Made by a program: the position numbers and the translations under genes. A DNA stretch of 5,159 bases. Origin: Methanoregula sp. Its GTDB lineage: Archaea; Halobacteriota; Methanomicrobia; Methanomicrobiales; Methanospirillaceae. The stretch covers positions 1 through 5,159 of the forward strand of contig NZ_PIZH01000152.1 in assembly GCF_002835825.1 (NCBI RefSeq), in the 5' to 3' direction. Every line of letters begins with the position of its first letter. The stretch's first letter is position 1. Under the pieces are notes generated by a model. The model was not told the DNA's origin, did no database searches, and saw nothing but the letters and a program-made list of their open reading frames with translations. Positions 1-5,159 of this stretch are shown piece by piece.

Positions 1-260
1 GGATGAGGGGATGATTCTTCCGGTGAATGGGCGGGGGATGATATGAAGGTAGAAAATCATGCTTCTGTTTTTTCCCGGGAATGTGCGTAAGTCCCCGTGA
101 ATTATCCCCTGGCTCTTCAGTGCGAAACAACACCGTGCACGGGCTGTAACTTCCTTCCCAGGTTATGGAAGTCCGGGAATTTCTCCTTTAAACTACTGCG
201 GTTTGCCGGAAGAGCGAGGACCGGGGGGTTGGAAAAGACCTTACAGGGATTGACCTTATC

Positions 261-290
261 CGGCCCCGCTACGGCCCCGCTACGGCCCCG
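261..290. repeat. Short tandem repeat, 11-bp unit
   Basis: The unit CGGCCCCGCTA occurs at 261-271 and 272-282, and the first eight bases of a third unit follow at 283-290. The copies are exact. The array is too short to be a CRISPR and has no spacers. It lies directly before the hairpin at 296-339. A replication-slippage product is the simplest explanation. Confidence 0.75.
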
Positions 291-295
291 GATTC

Positions 296-346
296 CCCTC
301 TTTTCCGGCACCAGAGGGAATAATTCCGGAAAATGAGGGAATAATT
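296..346. repeat. Hairpin with a duplicated 12-mer
   Basis: The arm CCCTCTTTTCCGG (296-308) pairs with 326-339 (CCGGAAAA, an unpaired T at 334, then GAGGG), giving 13 base pairs around a 17-base loop. The 12-mer GAGGGAATAATT occurs twice, at 314-325 in the loop and at 335-346 running through the 3' arm, 21 bp apart, which is about two helical turns. The CCCTC at 296-300 could therefore pair with GAGGG from either copy. The sequence shows the symmetry; a role as operator, RNA element or terminator is inference. No gene on either strand lies close enough to assign it. Confidence 0.5.
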
Positions 347-561
347 GACGTTTCATTGACCATTTTCACGTCTGAAAACCAGAGGTAAATTTTAGCCACG
401 TTCTTTTGGCCGATCTCCTGCCGGATCGGACTGTGAGCTGGGGGATACGGGGAAAGCCCGCTTTCCAGATACCGATCTACGACGGCGATATCTCATTCAC
501 CGACGGAACACCCAGGGTCGGGAACCTGGCTGGCTGCACACCACCTGGCCGGAGCCCTTCC

Positions 562-786
562 TCACTGCCGCCCAAACCGGAAGATCGTGATCCCAAAGAA
601 CCGCTCGAAGAAGTACAGGACGCCAAAAAAGAAAACCGCATAGAGCACAAAGCCGATGATGAACCCGAAGATCCCGGTAAAGCCGAGGGCCGCCATAATG
701 ATATTCGAAAGGGTATTGGAAACAAGGATGGCGCAGAGGAGGACGAGCACGAAGGTGACAATGCGCCGGGCTGAGGTGAGATCCAT
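562..786 (-). CDS. Small two-helix membrane protein, unknown function
   Basis: This is a 74-residue hydrophobic protein with no family that I recognise. Two membrane segments are visible, at about residues 9-33 and 36-60. They are separated by a short glycine-containing turn and flanked by Arg8-Arg9 at the start and an Arg-rich end (Arg70, Arg73), which suggests a helical hairpin in the cytoplasmic membrane. The ATG at 784-786 is preceded by GGAG (794-797 on the plus coordinates, minus strand) with a 7-base spacer, and by a TATA-like box at 807-815, so this start is well supported. It stands alone and diverges from the large STAS gene, with 131 bases between the two starts. Nothing in the sequence ties it functionally to that gene. 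A longer frame on the same strand that overlaps it (477-1394) is a shadow. Confidence 0.75.
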   Translation of the reverse strand: MDLTSARRIVTFVLVLLCAILVSNTLSNIIMAALGFTGIFGFIIGFVLYAVFFFGVLYFFERFFGITIFRFGRQ

Positions 787-806
787 GCAAGTACTCCGGT
801 GCCCGG

Positions 807-815
807 AAATATAAA
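807..815 (-). promoter_or_regulatory. Putative TATA box for the small membrane protein
   Basis: The minus strand reads TTTATATTT from 815 down to 807, close to the archaeal TATA consensus. Its centre is only about 25 bases from the ATG at 786. At usual archaeal TATA-to-start spacing, the transcript would begin at or next to the start codon and leave out the GGAG at 794-797. Either the spacing is shorter than usual or the gene is also transcribed from further upstream. Confidence 0.45.
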
Positions 816-871
816 CGCTTCAGGAGTGATGCTGGAATTTTTCCCTCCGGTTTTTTCCCGGTACCTCACCA

Positions 872-879
872 TTATAAGT
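872..879 (+). promoter_or_regulatory. Putative TATA box for the large STAS gene
   Basis: TTATAAGT at 872-879 lies about 40 bases before the ATG at 918. Transcription would be expected near 900, giving a leader of about 18 bases that includes the weak GGA (905-907) ribosome-binding element. Together with the box at 807-815 it makes the interval 787-917 a divergent promoter region. Confidence 0.45.
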
Positions 880-917
880 GGCTTTACGTAATAACTCCAT
901 AAACGGAAGCGAATCTC

Positions 918-2225
918 ATGGAAGCCAGAAGCGAACGAAGGGATGGAATCCTTGTTTTTTTCGTCAACGGGAGGCTCGATGCCCACGGGGCCCGGCAGCT
1001 CGATGAGTGGGCGCGGGAAGAACTCAATGACGATGACAAGGAACTGGTCATCGATCTCTCGGGATCGGCCTACCTGAGCAGTGGGGGCATACGGACATTC
1101 AACGGGCTGAAGCGCGAGCTGAAACGGAGGAACGGCCAGTTCGCGCTTGCGGCGGTCGGTGAGTATCCTTACAAAGTGCTGGAGATGGCCGGCTTCACTT
1201 CGGTCTTTACCCTGTACCCGACAACGGAAGAGGCGGTTTCTGACATCCGCAAAAAACGGAAGAACCCGTCGCTCTTCAACGAGATCTTCTACAAGAAGAT
1301 CATCGAGGGCAATGTCAGCCTGACCATCGAGCCCGGGTGGATGACCAAGAACCCGGTCCTCCGCGTTACCGGGGATCTTGACAAGGTGCTCCATGCAACC
1401 ATCACCGGGCCGGACGTGAAGGTGAAGAAGTTCTCCGAGGTGACGTACTCGCTGGGCCTTGGCGCGCTCGGCGCCGATGTCAACGACGCGATGCCGCTCT
1501 TAGGCGAGATGATCACGCTCTATGGCTCGATGGTCTGGCTTCCCACTGATGGCCACAGCACACCCGATTTCCTGACGCCGGGAGCGGCAACCGGGGGAGA
1601 CCTGCCGGTCTATACCGGGTACAACATCACGCTGGATGGGCCGTTCAACGAGTACCTTACCCTTGACGCTGCTGATCCGCAGGGCGTCTCCATTGCCGAC
1701 ATCTACCGTGTCATCTTCTCCTCGGCAAAAGAGCGGGTGAAGACCTACCGGGGCGTTGTTGCCGTGACGATGTGGGGTGTTCTCTCGGGCTTTGCCAGCT
1801 CCGGCCTGAAAAAGGCGCCGGTTGCCGGCTCGCTCCCGAAAGGCGAATCGATCCTCTCCCCATCAAGGGCCCATGAATGGATGGCATCGGACGCCGGAAC
1901 CTCGTACCAGGGCGACACGCTCGTCAGTTTCGGCGTGGGGGTCGACCTCAGCGCTGATCTCTCATCGTTCAGCCCGGAGGCGCTTGACGCGCTATATTAT
2001 GCAAATCCCCTGAACAAGGGTGCAGGAAAAGAGATGTACCTCCACAACCATGGTGTTGTCTTCCGGAACATCCCCTACGACGCGACCCTTGATTTGAATT
2101 CGCAGGTAAAAAAGATTGTAACCGACGGCGAGTTCGTGGACATGCGCCACCTCCTCGACACGACCCGGCTCCGGAAGGCGAAGATCGGGATCGCGTATAT
2201 CCAGGACATTGCCCGCGAGCCCTGA
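918..2225 (+). CDS. Large STAS-domain protein with C-terminal regulatory domain
   Basis: This 435-residue protein starts with a STAS domain (about residues 8-110), the fold of anti-sigma-factor antagonists such as SpoIIAA and RsbV. The loop that holds the phosphorylated serine in those proteins reads AYLSSGGIR. Ser55 aligns with Ser58 of SpoIIAA, while the preceding Asp is replaced by Ser54. The motif AGFTSVFTLY (91-100) is shared almost exactly with the small STAS protein at 3011. The remaining 320 residues form a separate soluble region. Its conserved-looking motifs are YSLGLGALG (177-185), LPTDG (208-212), a Gly/Ala/Ser-rich stretch at 279-296, and VSFGVGVDL (336-344). I recall similar tails on other long STAS proteins but cannot name the family. 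The glycine-rich strands recall a PP2C-like fold, yet I see no paired catalytic aspartates. No signal peptide or membrane segment is visible. It was probably a substrate or competitor for the RsbW-like kinase encoded convergently 16 bases away. The STAS assignment is firm; the role of the tail is unknown. Confidence 0.88.
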   Translation: MEARSERRDGILVFFVNGRLDAHGARQLDEWAREELNDDDKELVIDLSGSAYLSSGGIRTFNGLKRELKRRNGQFALAAVGEYPYKVLEMAGFTSVFTLYPTTEEAVSDIRKKRKNPSLFNEIFYKKIIEGNVSLTIEPGWMTKNPVLRVTGDLDKVLHATITGPDVKVKKFSEVTYSLGLGALGADVNDAMPLLGEMITLYGSMVWLPTDGHSTPDFLTPGAATGGDLPVYTGYNITLDGPFNEYLTLDAADPQGVSIADIYRVIFSSAKERVKTYRGVVAVTMWGVLSGFASSGLKKAPVAGSLPKGESILSPSRAHEWMASDAGTSYQGDTLVSFGVGVDLSADLSSFSPEALDALYYANPLNKGAGKEMYLHNHGVVFRNIPYDATLDLNSQVKKIVTDGEFVDMRHLLDTTRLRKAKIGIAYIQDIAREP

Positions 2226-2236
2226 ACCGCGAACGT

Positions 2237-2265
2237 GGGGGTTACCCCGATCTCTTTTTCTTTTT
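2237..2265 (+). terminator. Possible terminator at the convergent gene ends
   Basis: GGGG (2238-2241), the loop TTA, and CCCC (2245-2248) are followed by a pyrimidine tract with two runs of five T (2255-2259 and 2261-2265). On the plus strand this would suit transcription stop for the large STAS gene, since archaeal polymerase terminates at T-rich tracts. The TTA loop is also the minus-strand stop codon of the kinase gene, and the T runs are its C-terminal lysine codons. The stem is only four base pairs, so the T tract probably matters more. Confidence 0.4.
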
Positions 2266-2673
2266 CGTCAGGATGAGGACGTTTTTGTTGTCTTCATACT
2301 GGTACCGGATATCGTCCATGACCTGGCGGGTTAAGAAGATCCCAAGGCCGCCGATCTTCCGTTCATCGATGCCTAACGAGATGTCCGGTTCCGGAAGGGT
2401 GAGCGGGTCGAAGGGTTCCGCGCGGTCCTCGACCCGGATCTCCATGGCAGACTCATCCGCATGGTAGCACAGGGATACAACGATCTCTCCCCCGCCTTCC
2501 CCATACCCGTGCATGATGACATTGGTCACCACCTCCTCGACCGCGAGCTGCGTGTCGAGGATGTCCTCATCAGGAAACTGCTGGCCCTGCATGACCGATT
2601 CAATCAGGTCCGAGACCCGGGGTATCTCGTTGATGTCGGACCTGATGGACAGTGCAGCCGGGCGTTCACTCAT
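2242..2673 (-). CDS. RsbW/SpoIIAB-like serine kinase (HATPase fold)
   Basis: This 143-residue protein has the whole single-domain layout of the anti-sigma-factor kinases RsbW and SpoIIAB, which phosphorylate a serine on STAS partners. The N-box reads EEVVTNVIMHGY (46-57) with Glu47 and Asn51, the Mg-ATP residues. The G1 box is VEDRAEPFDP (81-90) with Asp83. The G2 region, GGLGIFLTRQVMDDI (108-122), contains the ATP-lid glycines. Length is normal for the family, and no residue that I would call essential is missing. The C-terminus is a lysine-rich KKKKRSG. The gene starts 2 bases after the stop of the phosphatase fragment, so it is probably translated by coupling; a GGA lies 6 bases before its ATG. 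In bacteria these kinases bind a sigma factor. Archaea have none, so the binding partner must differ. The STAS proteins at 918 and 3011 are the obvious substrates (inference). Confidence 0.92.
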   Translation of the reverse strand: MSERPAALSIRSDINEIPRVSDLIESVMQGQQFPDEDILDTQLAVEEVVTNVIMHGYGEGGGEIVVSLCYHADESAMEIRVEDRAEPFDPLTLPEPDISLGIDERKIGGLGIFLTRQVMDDIRYQYEDNKNVLILTKKKKRSG

Positions 2674-2675
2674 GG

Positions 2676-2885
2676 TTATTCCATCCTGATAATCATCAGC
2701 GTGATGTCATCTGACGGGGGATGGTCCCCGCAGAACATTCTGACCTCATCAAGGATCTTTGCCATCATCGTTTTTGAATCCATCCCCTGCGACAGGGCAA
2801 GCCTGACCAGCTCCCAAAAGAGACCGGTGAGGCCCGTTGCAGGGGAAGAGGAAGAGACGGTGAATGAGAGGCGGATTATTACCAT
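2676..2885 (-). CDS. C-terminal fragment of SpoIIE/RsbU PP2C phosphatase
   Basis: This 69-residue frame matches only the end of SpoIIE/RsbU-type serine phosphatases, which dephosphorylate STAS proteins and so oppose RsbW kinases. From about residue 20 it follows the family pattern of a helix with leucines, then an ILDEV helix (44-48), then GDHPPSDDITLMIIR (53-67). Asp59-Asp60 in SDDIT correspond to the terminal metal-binding aspartates. The first part of the catalytic domain, about 150 residues or more with its own metal ligands, is absent. A stop codon lies 12 bases upstream in frame, and no phosphatase-like sequence appears in the other minus frames upstream, where the STAS gene sits instead. 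It cannot be an active phosphatase by itself. It keeps an open frame and couples to the kinase gene with a 2-base gap, so it may survive as a leader peptide or small partner, or be a decaying remnant. Residues 1-18 are not recognisable, and the ATG at 2883-2885 has only a weak ribosome site. Confidence 0.6.
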   Translation of the reverse strand: MVIIRLSFTVSSSSPATGLTGLFWELVRLALSQGMDSKTMMAKILDEVRMFCGDHPPSDDITLMIIRME

Positions 2886-2925
2886 GAATGACCATTACCC
2901 TTGTGCCCCGTTTCTTCATAAGCCT

Positions 2926-2936
2926 GTTTAAAAAAT
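2926..2936. promoter_or_regulatory. Putative shared divergent TATA element
   Basis: The interval 2886-3010 separates the minus-strand phosphatase-fragment/kinase pair from the plus-strand STAS/MBL operon. It contains TTTAAAAAA at 2928-2936 around a symmetric TTTAAA core, which could act as a TATA box in either direction. On the minus strand it would give a leader of about 20 bases before 2885; on the plus strand a leader of about 50 bases before 3011. Further AT-rich stretches near 2951 and 2972 are alternatives for the plus strand. A good ribosome-binding sequence, AAAGGAGAT at 2939-2947, has no start codon at proper spacing. Confidence 0.3.
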
Positions 2937-3010
2937 GCAAAGGAGATAGGATTATCTTTTTCCAGCGCCGACATAACAAAAGAATCAGAGGAAAATTTTG
3001 GGGAACAAAT

Positions 3011-3343
3011 ATGGAAATTACCACTACCAGTAAGGACAATGCAACCACCTTTTCCCTTAACGGCAGGATAGATACTGCCACGGCACCGGAACTGGAACAG
3101 GCAATCAACAGGGTTATTGACGGCGGCCAGCGGAAGGTCCTGCTGGACTTTGCCGGTGTAAGTTATATCAGCAGCGGCGGCCTCCGGGTGCTCCTTGCGA
3201 CAGCGAAGAAACTGAAAAACCCCGGGGACAAATTCGGGATCTGCTCCCTCTCTCCCGAGGTCCTGAAGATCCTCAAGCTTGCAGGGTTCACCTCGATCTT
3301 TTCCATCTACGCATCTGAGGGAGAAGCCCTTGCCGGCTGGTAA
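3011..3343 (+). CDS. STAS-domain antagonist, RsbV/SpoIIAA-like
   Basis: This is a 110-residue single-domain STAS protein of the size usual for anti-sigma-factor antagonists. Typical features are LNGRIDTATAPELEQAI (16-32), the strand KVLLDFAGV (42-50), and the phospho-site loop YISSGGLRVLL (52-62). Ser55 aligns with the phosphorylated Ser58 of SpoIIAA. AGFTSIF (91-97) is the usual end of the fold. The ATG at 3011 was chosen because the family begins there and GGGGA (3000-3004) lies 6 bases before it. The frame is open back to an ATG at 2888, but those extra 41 residues look unlike a STAS domain and that ATG has no ribosome site. Its last codons overlap the start of the MBL gene, so the two are one transcription unit. 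Likely substrate of the RsbW-like kinase encoded divergently (inference). Confidence 0.92.
   Translation: MEITTTSKDNATTFSLNGRIDTATAPELEQAINRVIDGGQRKVLLDFAGVSYISSGGLRVLLATAKKLKNPGDKFGICSLSPEVLKILKLAGFTSIFSIYASEGEALAGW
3317..3323 (+). promoter_or_regulatory. Ribosome-binding site that sets a TTG start
   Basis: GAGGGAG inside the last codons of the small STAS gene lies 6 bases before an in-frame TTG at 3330-3332. It is the best-placed ribosome site for the MBL gene. The only in-frame ATG upstream, at 3279, would give a 65-base overlap and has no comparable site. Confidence 0.5.
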
Positions 3344-5078
3344 CGACCAGCTGGTTTCTCTTGAATGGCAGCCCCTGCCCGGAGCGGGCGGGGCAACACT
3401 CTTTCCGCTTATCCGGAAGATCGACACCGTATCCTCCAACTCGTATCTCATCCAGACGCCGGATGCTATCATCCTGATCGACCCCGGCGGCCTTCCCGCA
3501 CAGGCAGAGCAGATCATGCGGGTGGTGACGGAATGCCGGGCCGCAAAGGAGCGCCCGTTCTTCATCCTTCTCACGCATGCGCACATCGACCATTTTATCG
3601 CGATCCAGAACACGCCGGCACTCGCGGTTGCCGGGGCAGCGGTGCTGATGGTGCAGGATGAGGGTGCGGCCTGCCTTGAACGGGGCGATGCCGCGATGAC
3701 GCAGGCCGCGCTGTTCAATACGAGCATAGTCCCGATGAAGGCAGGGTTCCGTCTTGTGACACCCGGGCGCAGGGAGAGTCCGGGTGTGCCTGTCGAACTC
3801 TGCTTCTCAAACGGCGCCCTGGTTACGGTCACGGCACTCCCTGCAGGGGAAGCATCCATACATCTCGACAGGGAGACCATCGTGTTCGGGCCTGACAGCC
3901 CCCCGCTCGAGGTCTTCCATACTCCCGGTCACAGCAGGGACAGCATCTGCATCCACATGGGCGAACTGCTCTTCATTGGCGATCTCCTCTTCGCGGCCAA
4001 CCCGGGGATCGCCGGCATAATCGGGTGGTCGCAGGAGGATCTCATCGGATCACTTGACGGGATTGGCACCCTGCTGGACAAAAAGGAGATCTCGCTGCTC
4101 TGCCCGGGCCATGGGCGCCCTATTCCCGTTGCCGATGCACACACGATGCTCCCGCTCGTGAAGCGGGACGCCGCCACCCTTGCCGACATTGCCGAATTCA
4201 CCCCGGACCGCGCCGCAGAGATTGCCACCTATGCTGAAGATATCATGGAGCAGGTGAACCAGCTCTTCACGGTCATGGCAGGCCGGCTCTATTATGTCTC
4301 GTATGTGCTTGACGAGCTGGAAGAGTCGGGAACGGCAGAGGAACTCGGCACGCTCATCAAAGGCGATACTATCGATGAACTCCTTGATGCGTTCCGGGTA
4401 TTCTCTGAAGAGCACCATAAGAAACAGGGTGTCTCGGTCCACCTGGCCCTCAAGGCCGGGCAGGTAATCGGCAAACTGCAGCGGACCTTCAAAACGGACG
4501 AACTGGCGCAGATCATCGACCCGGGAATTGTCCGCCGCACGGAGCGGCTCCTTGCTGACTATATCACCATCTTCCGCGGGTTCACACCCCCGCGCGAGGT
4601 GACGGTTGTGGACCTGTCATCGCTCATCGAGGCCCTTGTCGAAGGCCTGACAATCCCTTCCATCTCCAGTGATGCGCTGCTCTCTTCAGCAGATGATGAG
4701 AAGGCATTTGCCCAACTCCTGCTCTCAAGCATCGGGACCCGGCCCCTTCTTGAGGATGTGGAGGTAGTGGTTGACAATGCCCCCGATCCCCTGTTTGTCA
4801 CCATTGACCGCGATGATTTCAGCGATCTCCTGACCTATATTCTCGAAGAGCTCGTGGGGAAAGGGTCCCCTGCCATCCGGATAGCGGTATGCAGCAGTGC
4901 GGATGACGCGACAATCAGCATCTCCGGTACTACGCCGTCGCCGTCACCGGGGTGCGAATTACTGAAGACATCCCGGTTCCTGTGCGGGCTCTGTGAACGG
5001 GCCGGTGCCTCCCTCTCTCAAAACCACGGAGAGGACACGCGGGTCACCTACACGATCCGGGCAAACCGGGTTGTATAA
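3330..5078 (+). CDS. MBL-fold metallohydrolase fused to degenerate kinase-like tail
   Basis: This protein has 582 residues if it starts at TTG 3330, or 599 from the ATG at 3279. The N-terminal half (about 25-275, TTG numbering) is a metallo-beta-lactamase fold with all usual ligands: Asp51 in LIDPGG, HAHIDH (83-88), His201 in TPGHS, Asp218 in IGDLLF, and His261 in CPGHGRP. The HxHxDH form resembles glyoxalase II-type hydrolases rather than the HxExDH of flavodiiron proteins. A helical stretch follows (about 285-430) whose end, around FRGFTPPREVTVVDLSSLI, reads like the helix leading out of a histidine-kinase dimerisation domain, though I see no clear phospho-acceptor H-box. The last 150 residues resemble a HATPase domain that has decayed: LLTYILEELVGKG (500-512) has Glu507 where the N-box asparagine should be, and no G1 or G2 glycine motif is evident. 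ATP binding is therefore doubtful. The start overlaps the STAS gene by 14 bases. Substrate unknown; a sensor or scaffold in the partner-switching circuit is a reasonable inference. The MBL call is firm; the tail is moderate. Confidence 0.85.
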   Translation: MPAGNDQLVSLEWQPLPGAGGATLFPLIRKIDTVSSNSYLIQTPDAIILIDPGGLPAQAEQIMRVVTECRAAKERPFFILLTHAHIDHFIAIQNTPALAVAGAAVLMVQDEGAACLERGDAAMTQAALFNTSIVPMKAGFRLVTPGRRESPGVPVELCFSNGALVTVTALPAGEASIHLDRETIVFGPDSPPLEVFHTPGHSRDSICIHMGELLFIGDLLFAANPGIAGIIGWSQEDLIGSLDGIGTLLDKKEISLLCPGHGRPIPVADAHTMLPLVKRDAATLADIAEFTPDRAAEIATYAEDIMEQVNQLFTVMAGRLYYVSYVLDELEESGTAEELGTLIKGDTIDELLDAFRVFSEEHHKKQGVSVHLALKAGQVIGKLQRTFKTDELAQIIDPGIVRRTERLLADYITIFRGFTPPREVTVVDLSSLIEALVEGLTIPSISSDALLSSADDEKAFAQLLLSSIGTRPLLEDVEVVVDNAPDPLFVTIDRDDFSDLLTYILEELVGKGSPAIRIAVCSSADDATISISGTTPSPSPGCELLKTSRFLCGLCERAGASLSQNHGEDTRVTYTIRANRVV

Positions 5079-5159
5079 CCGAAAAGAATGAGTCACGGTA
5101 AAGAACAAAGGGAACCTGCCTGAATATGGACGCACACGACCCCCCCTTCCGGTAGTTTT

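Larger units (their letters stand above)
1..561. other. Gene-poor region with repeats, no supported CDS
   Basis: I find no coding sequence here that I can support. Open frames exist on both strands (about 97-336 plus, 117-356 minus, and 406-774 plus running into the next gene), but they have no recognisable domain and biased, low-complexity composition. The longest is antisense to the small membrane protein gene. The first 46 bases could be read as the last codons of a gene entering from outside the window (frame 2, stop at 44-46), but the peptide is too short to judge. What the stretch does contain is a GC-rich tandem repeat (261-290) and a hairpin with a repeated 12-mer (296-346), listed separately. 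It may hold an untranslated RNA or regulatory sites. Confidence 0.55.

Noticed and set aside
261..290. Possible CRISPR array
   Set aside because: The units are 11 bases and directly adjacent, with no spacers and no cas genes nearby.
410..429. CCGATC/GATCGG inverted repeat with an 8-base loop
   Set aside because: The stem is only 6 bp, no T tract follows on either strand, and it is not placed at a gene end.
406..774. 122-residue open frame on the plus strand, rich in Glu, Lys, Asp and Pro
   Set aside because: It is the antisense of the small membrane protein gene, which has a better start, ribosome site and clear membrane segments. The charged composition is what the complement of hydrophobic codons produces.
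67..861. Shared 12-mer GTTTTTTCCCGG at 67-78 and 850-861
   Set aside because: One exact 12-base match in a window of this size is near chance expectation, and the two contexts have nothing else in common.
477..1394. 305-residue open frame on the minus strand
   Set aside because: It crosses the divergent promoter region, overlaps both the membrane protein and the STAS domain gene, and shows no domain.
2888..3343. N-terminally extended form of the small STAS protein (151 residues)
   Set aside because: The extra 41 residues are not STAS-like, lie in the promoter region, and the ATG at 2888 has no ribosome site. The ATG at 3011 fits the family length.
2879..3880. 333-residue open frame on the minus strand
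   Set aside because: It is antisense to the small STAS gene and the MBL domain, both of which have firm family signatures. Its Ser/Arg/Ala-rich composition is typical of a shadow frame in GC-rich DNA.
5079..5159. Short ATG frames near 5090 and 5126
   Set aside because: They encode about ten residues each, with no ribosome site or recognisable sequence.

Overview
The window looks like a piece of a euryarchaeal methanogen chromosome, most likely of the Methanomicrobiales (Methanoregula-like). This is inferred from the archaeal-type AT-rich boxes upstream of genes, the partial Shine-Dalgarno sites, the GC-rich third codon positions, and the gene content (STAS proteins with an RsbW-type kinase, which I associate with this group). 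No rRNA or other phylogenetic marker is present, so the genus is a guess.

Layout. Positions 1-561 hold no convincing gene, only a short tandem repeat and a hairpin built on a repeated 12-mer. A small two-helix membrane protein (562-786, minus) diverges from a large 435-residue STAS protein (918-2225, plus). The latter converges on a minus-strand pair: an RsbW-like serine kinase (2242-2673), preceded in its operon by a 69-residue piece matching only the C-terminal end of a SpoIIE/RsbU PP2C phosphatase (2676-2885). Divergent from this pair is a plus-strand operon: a stand-alone STAS antagonist (3011-3343) and, overlapping its end, a metallo-beta-lactamase-fold protein fused to a degenerate histidine-kinase-like C-terminus (3330-5078). 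Positions 5079-5159 contain no gene that I can see.

How the genes may work together. All conserved parts except the small membrane protein resemble a bacterial partner-switching circuit: a kinase (RsbW type), two STAS substrates with a serine at the equivalent position (Ser55 in both), and a phosphatase reduced to a fragment. Archaea have no bacterial sigma factors, so the kinase cannot be controlling one; its target is the open question. The MBL fusion, co-transcribed with the small STAS protein, is the best candidate in the window for an input or output component. It keeps every metal ligand of an MBL hydrolase, while its kinase-like tail appears to have lost the ATP-binding asparagine and glycine motifs.
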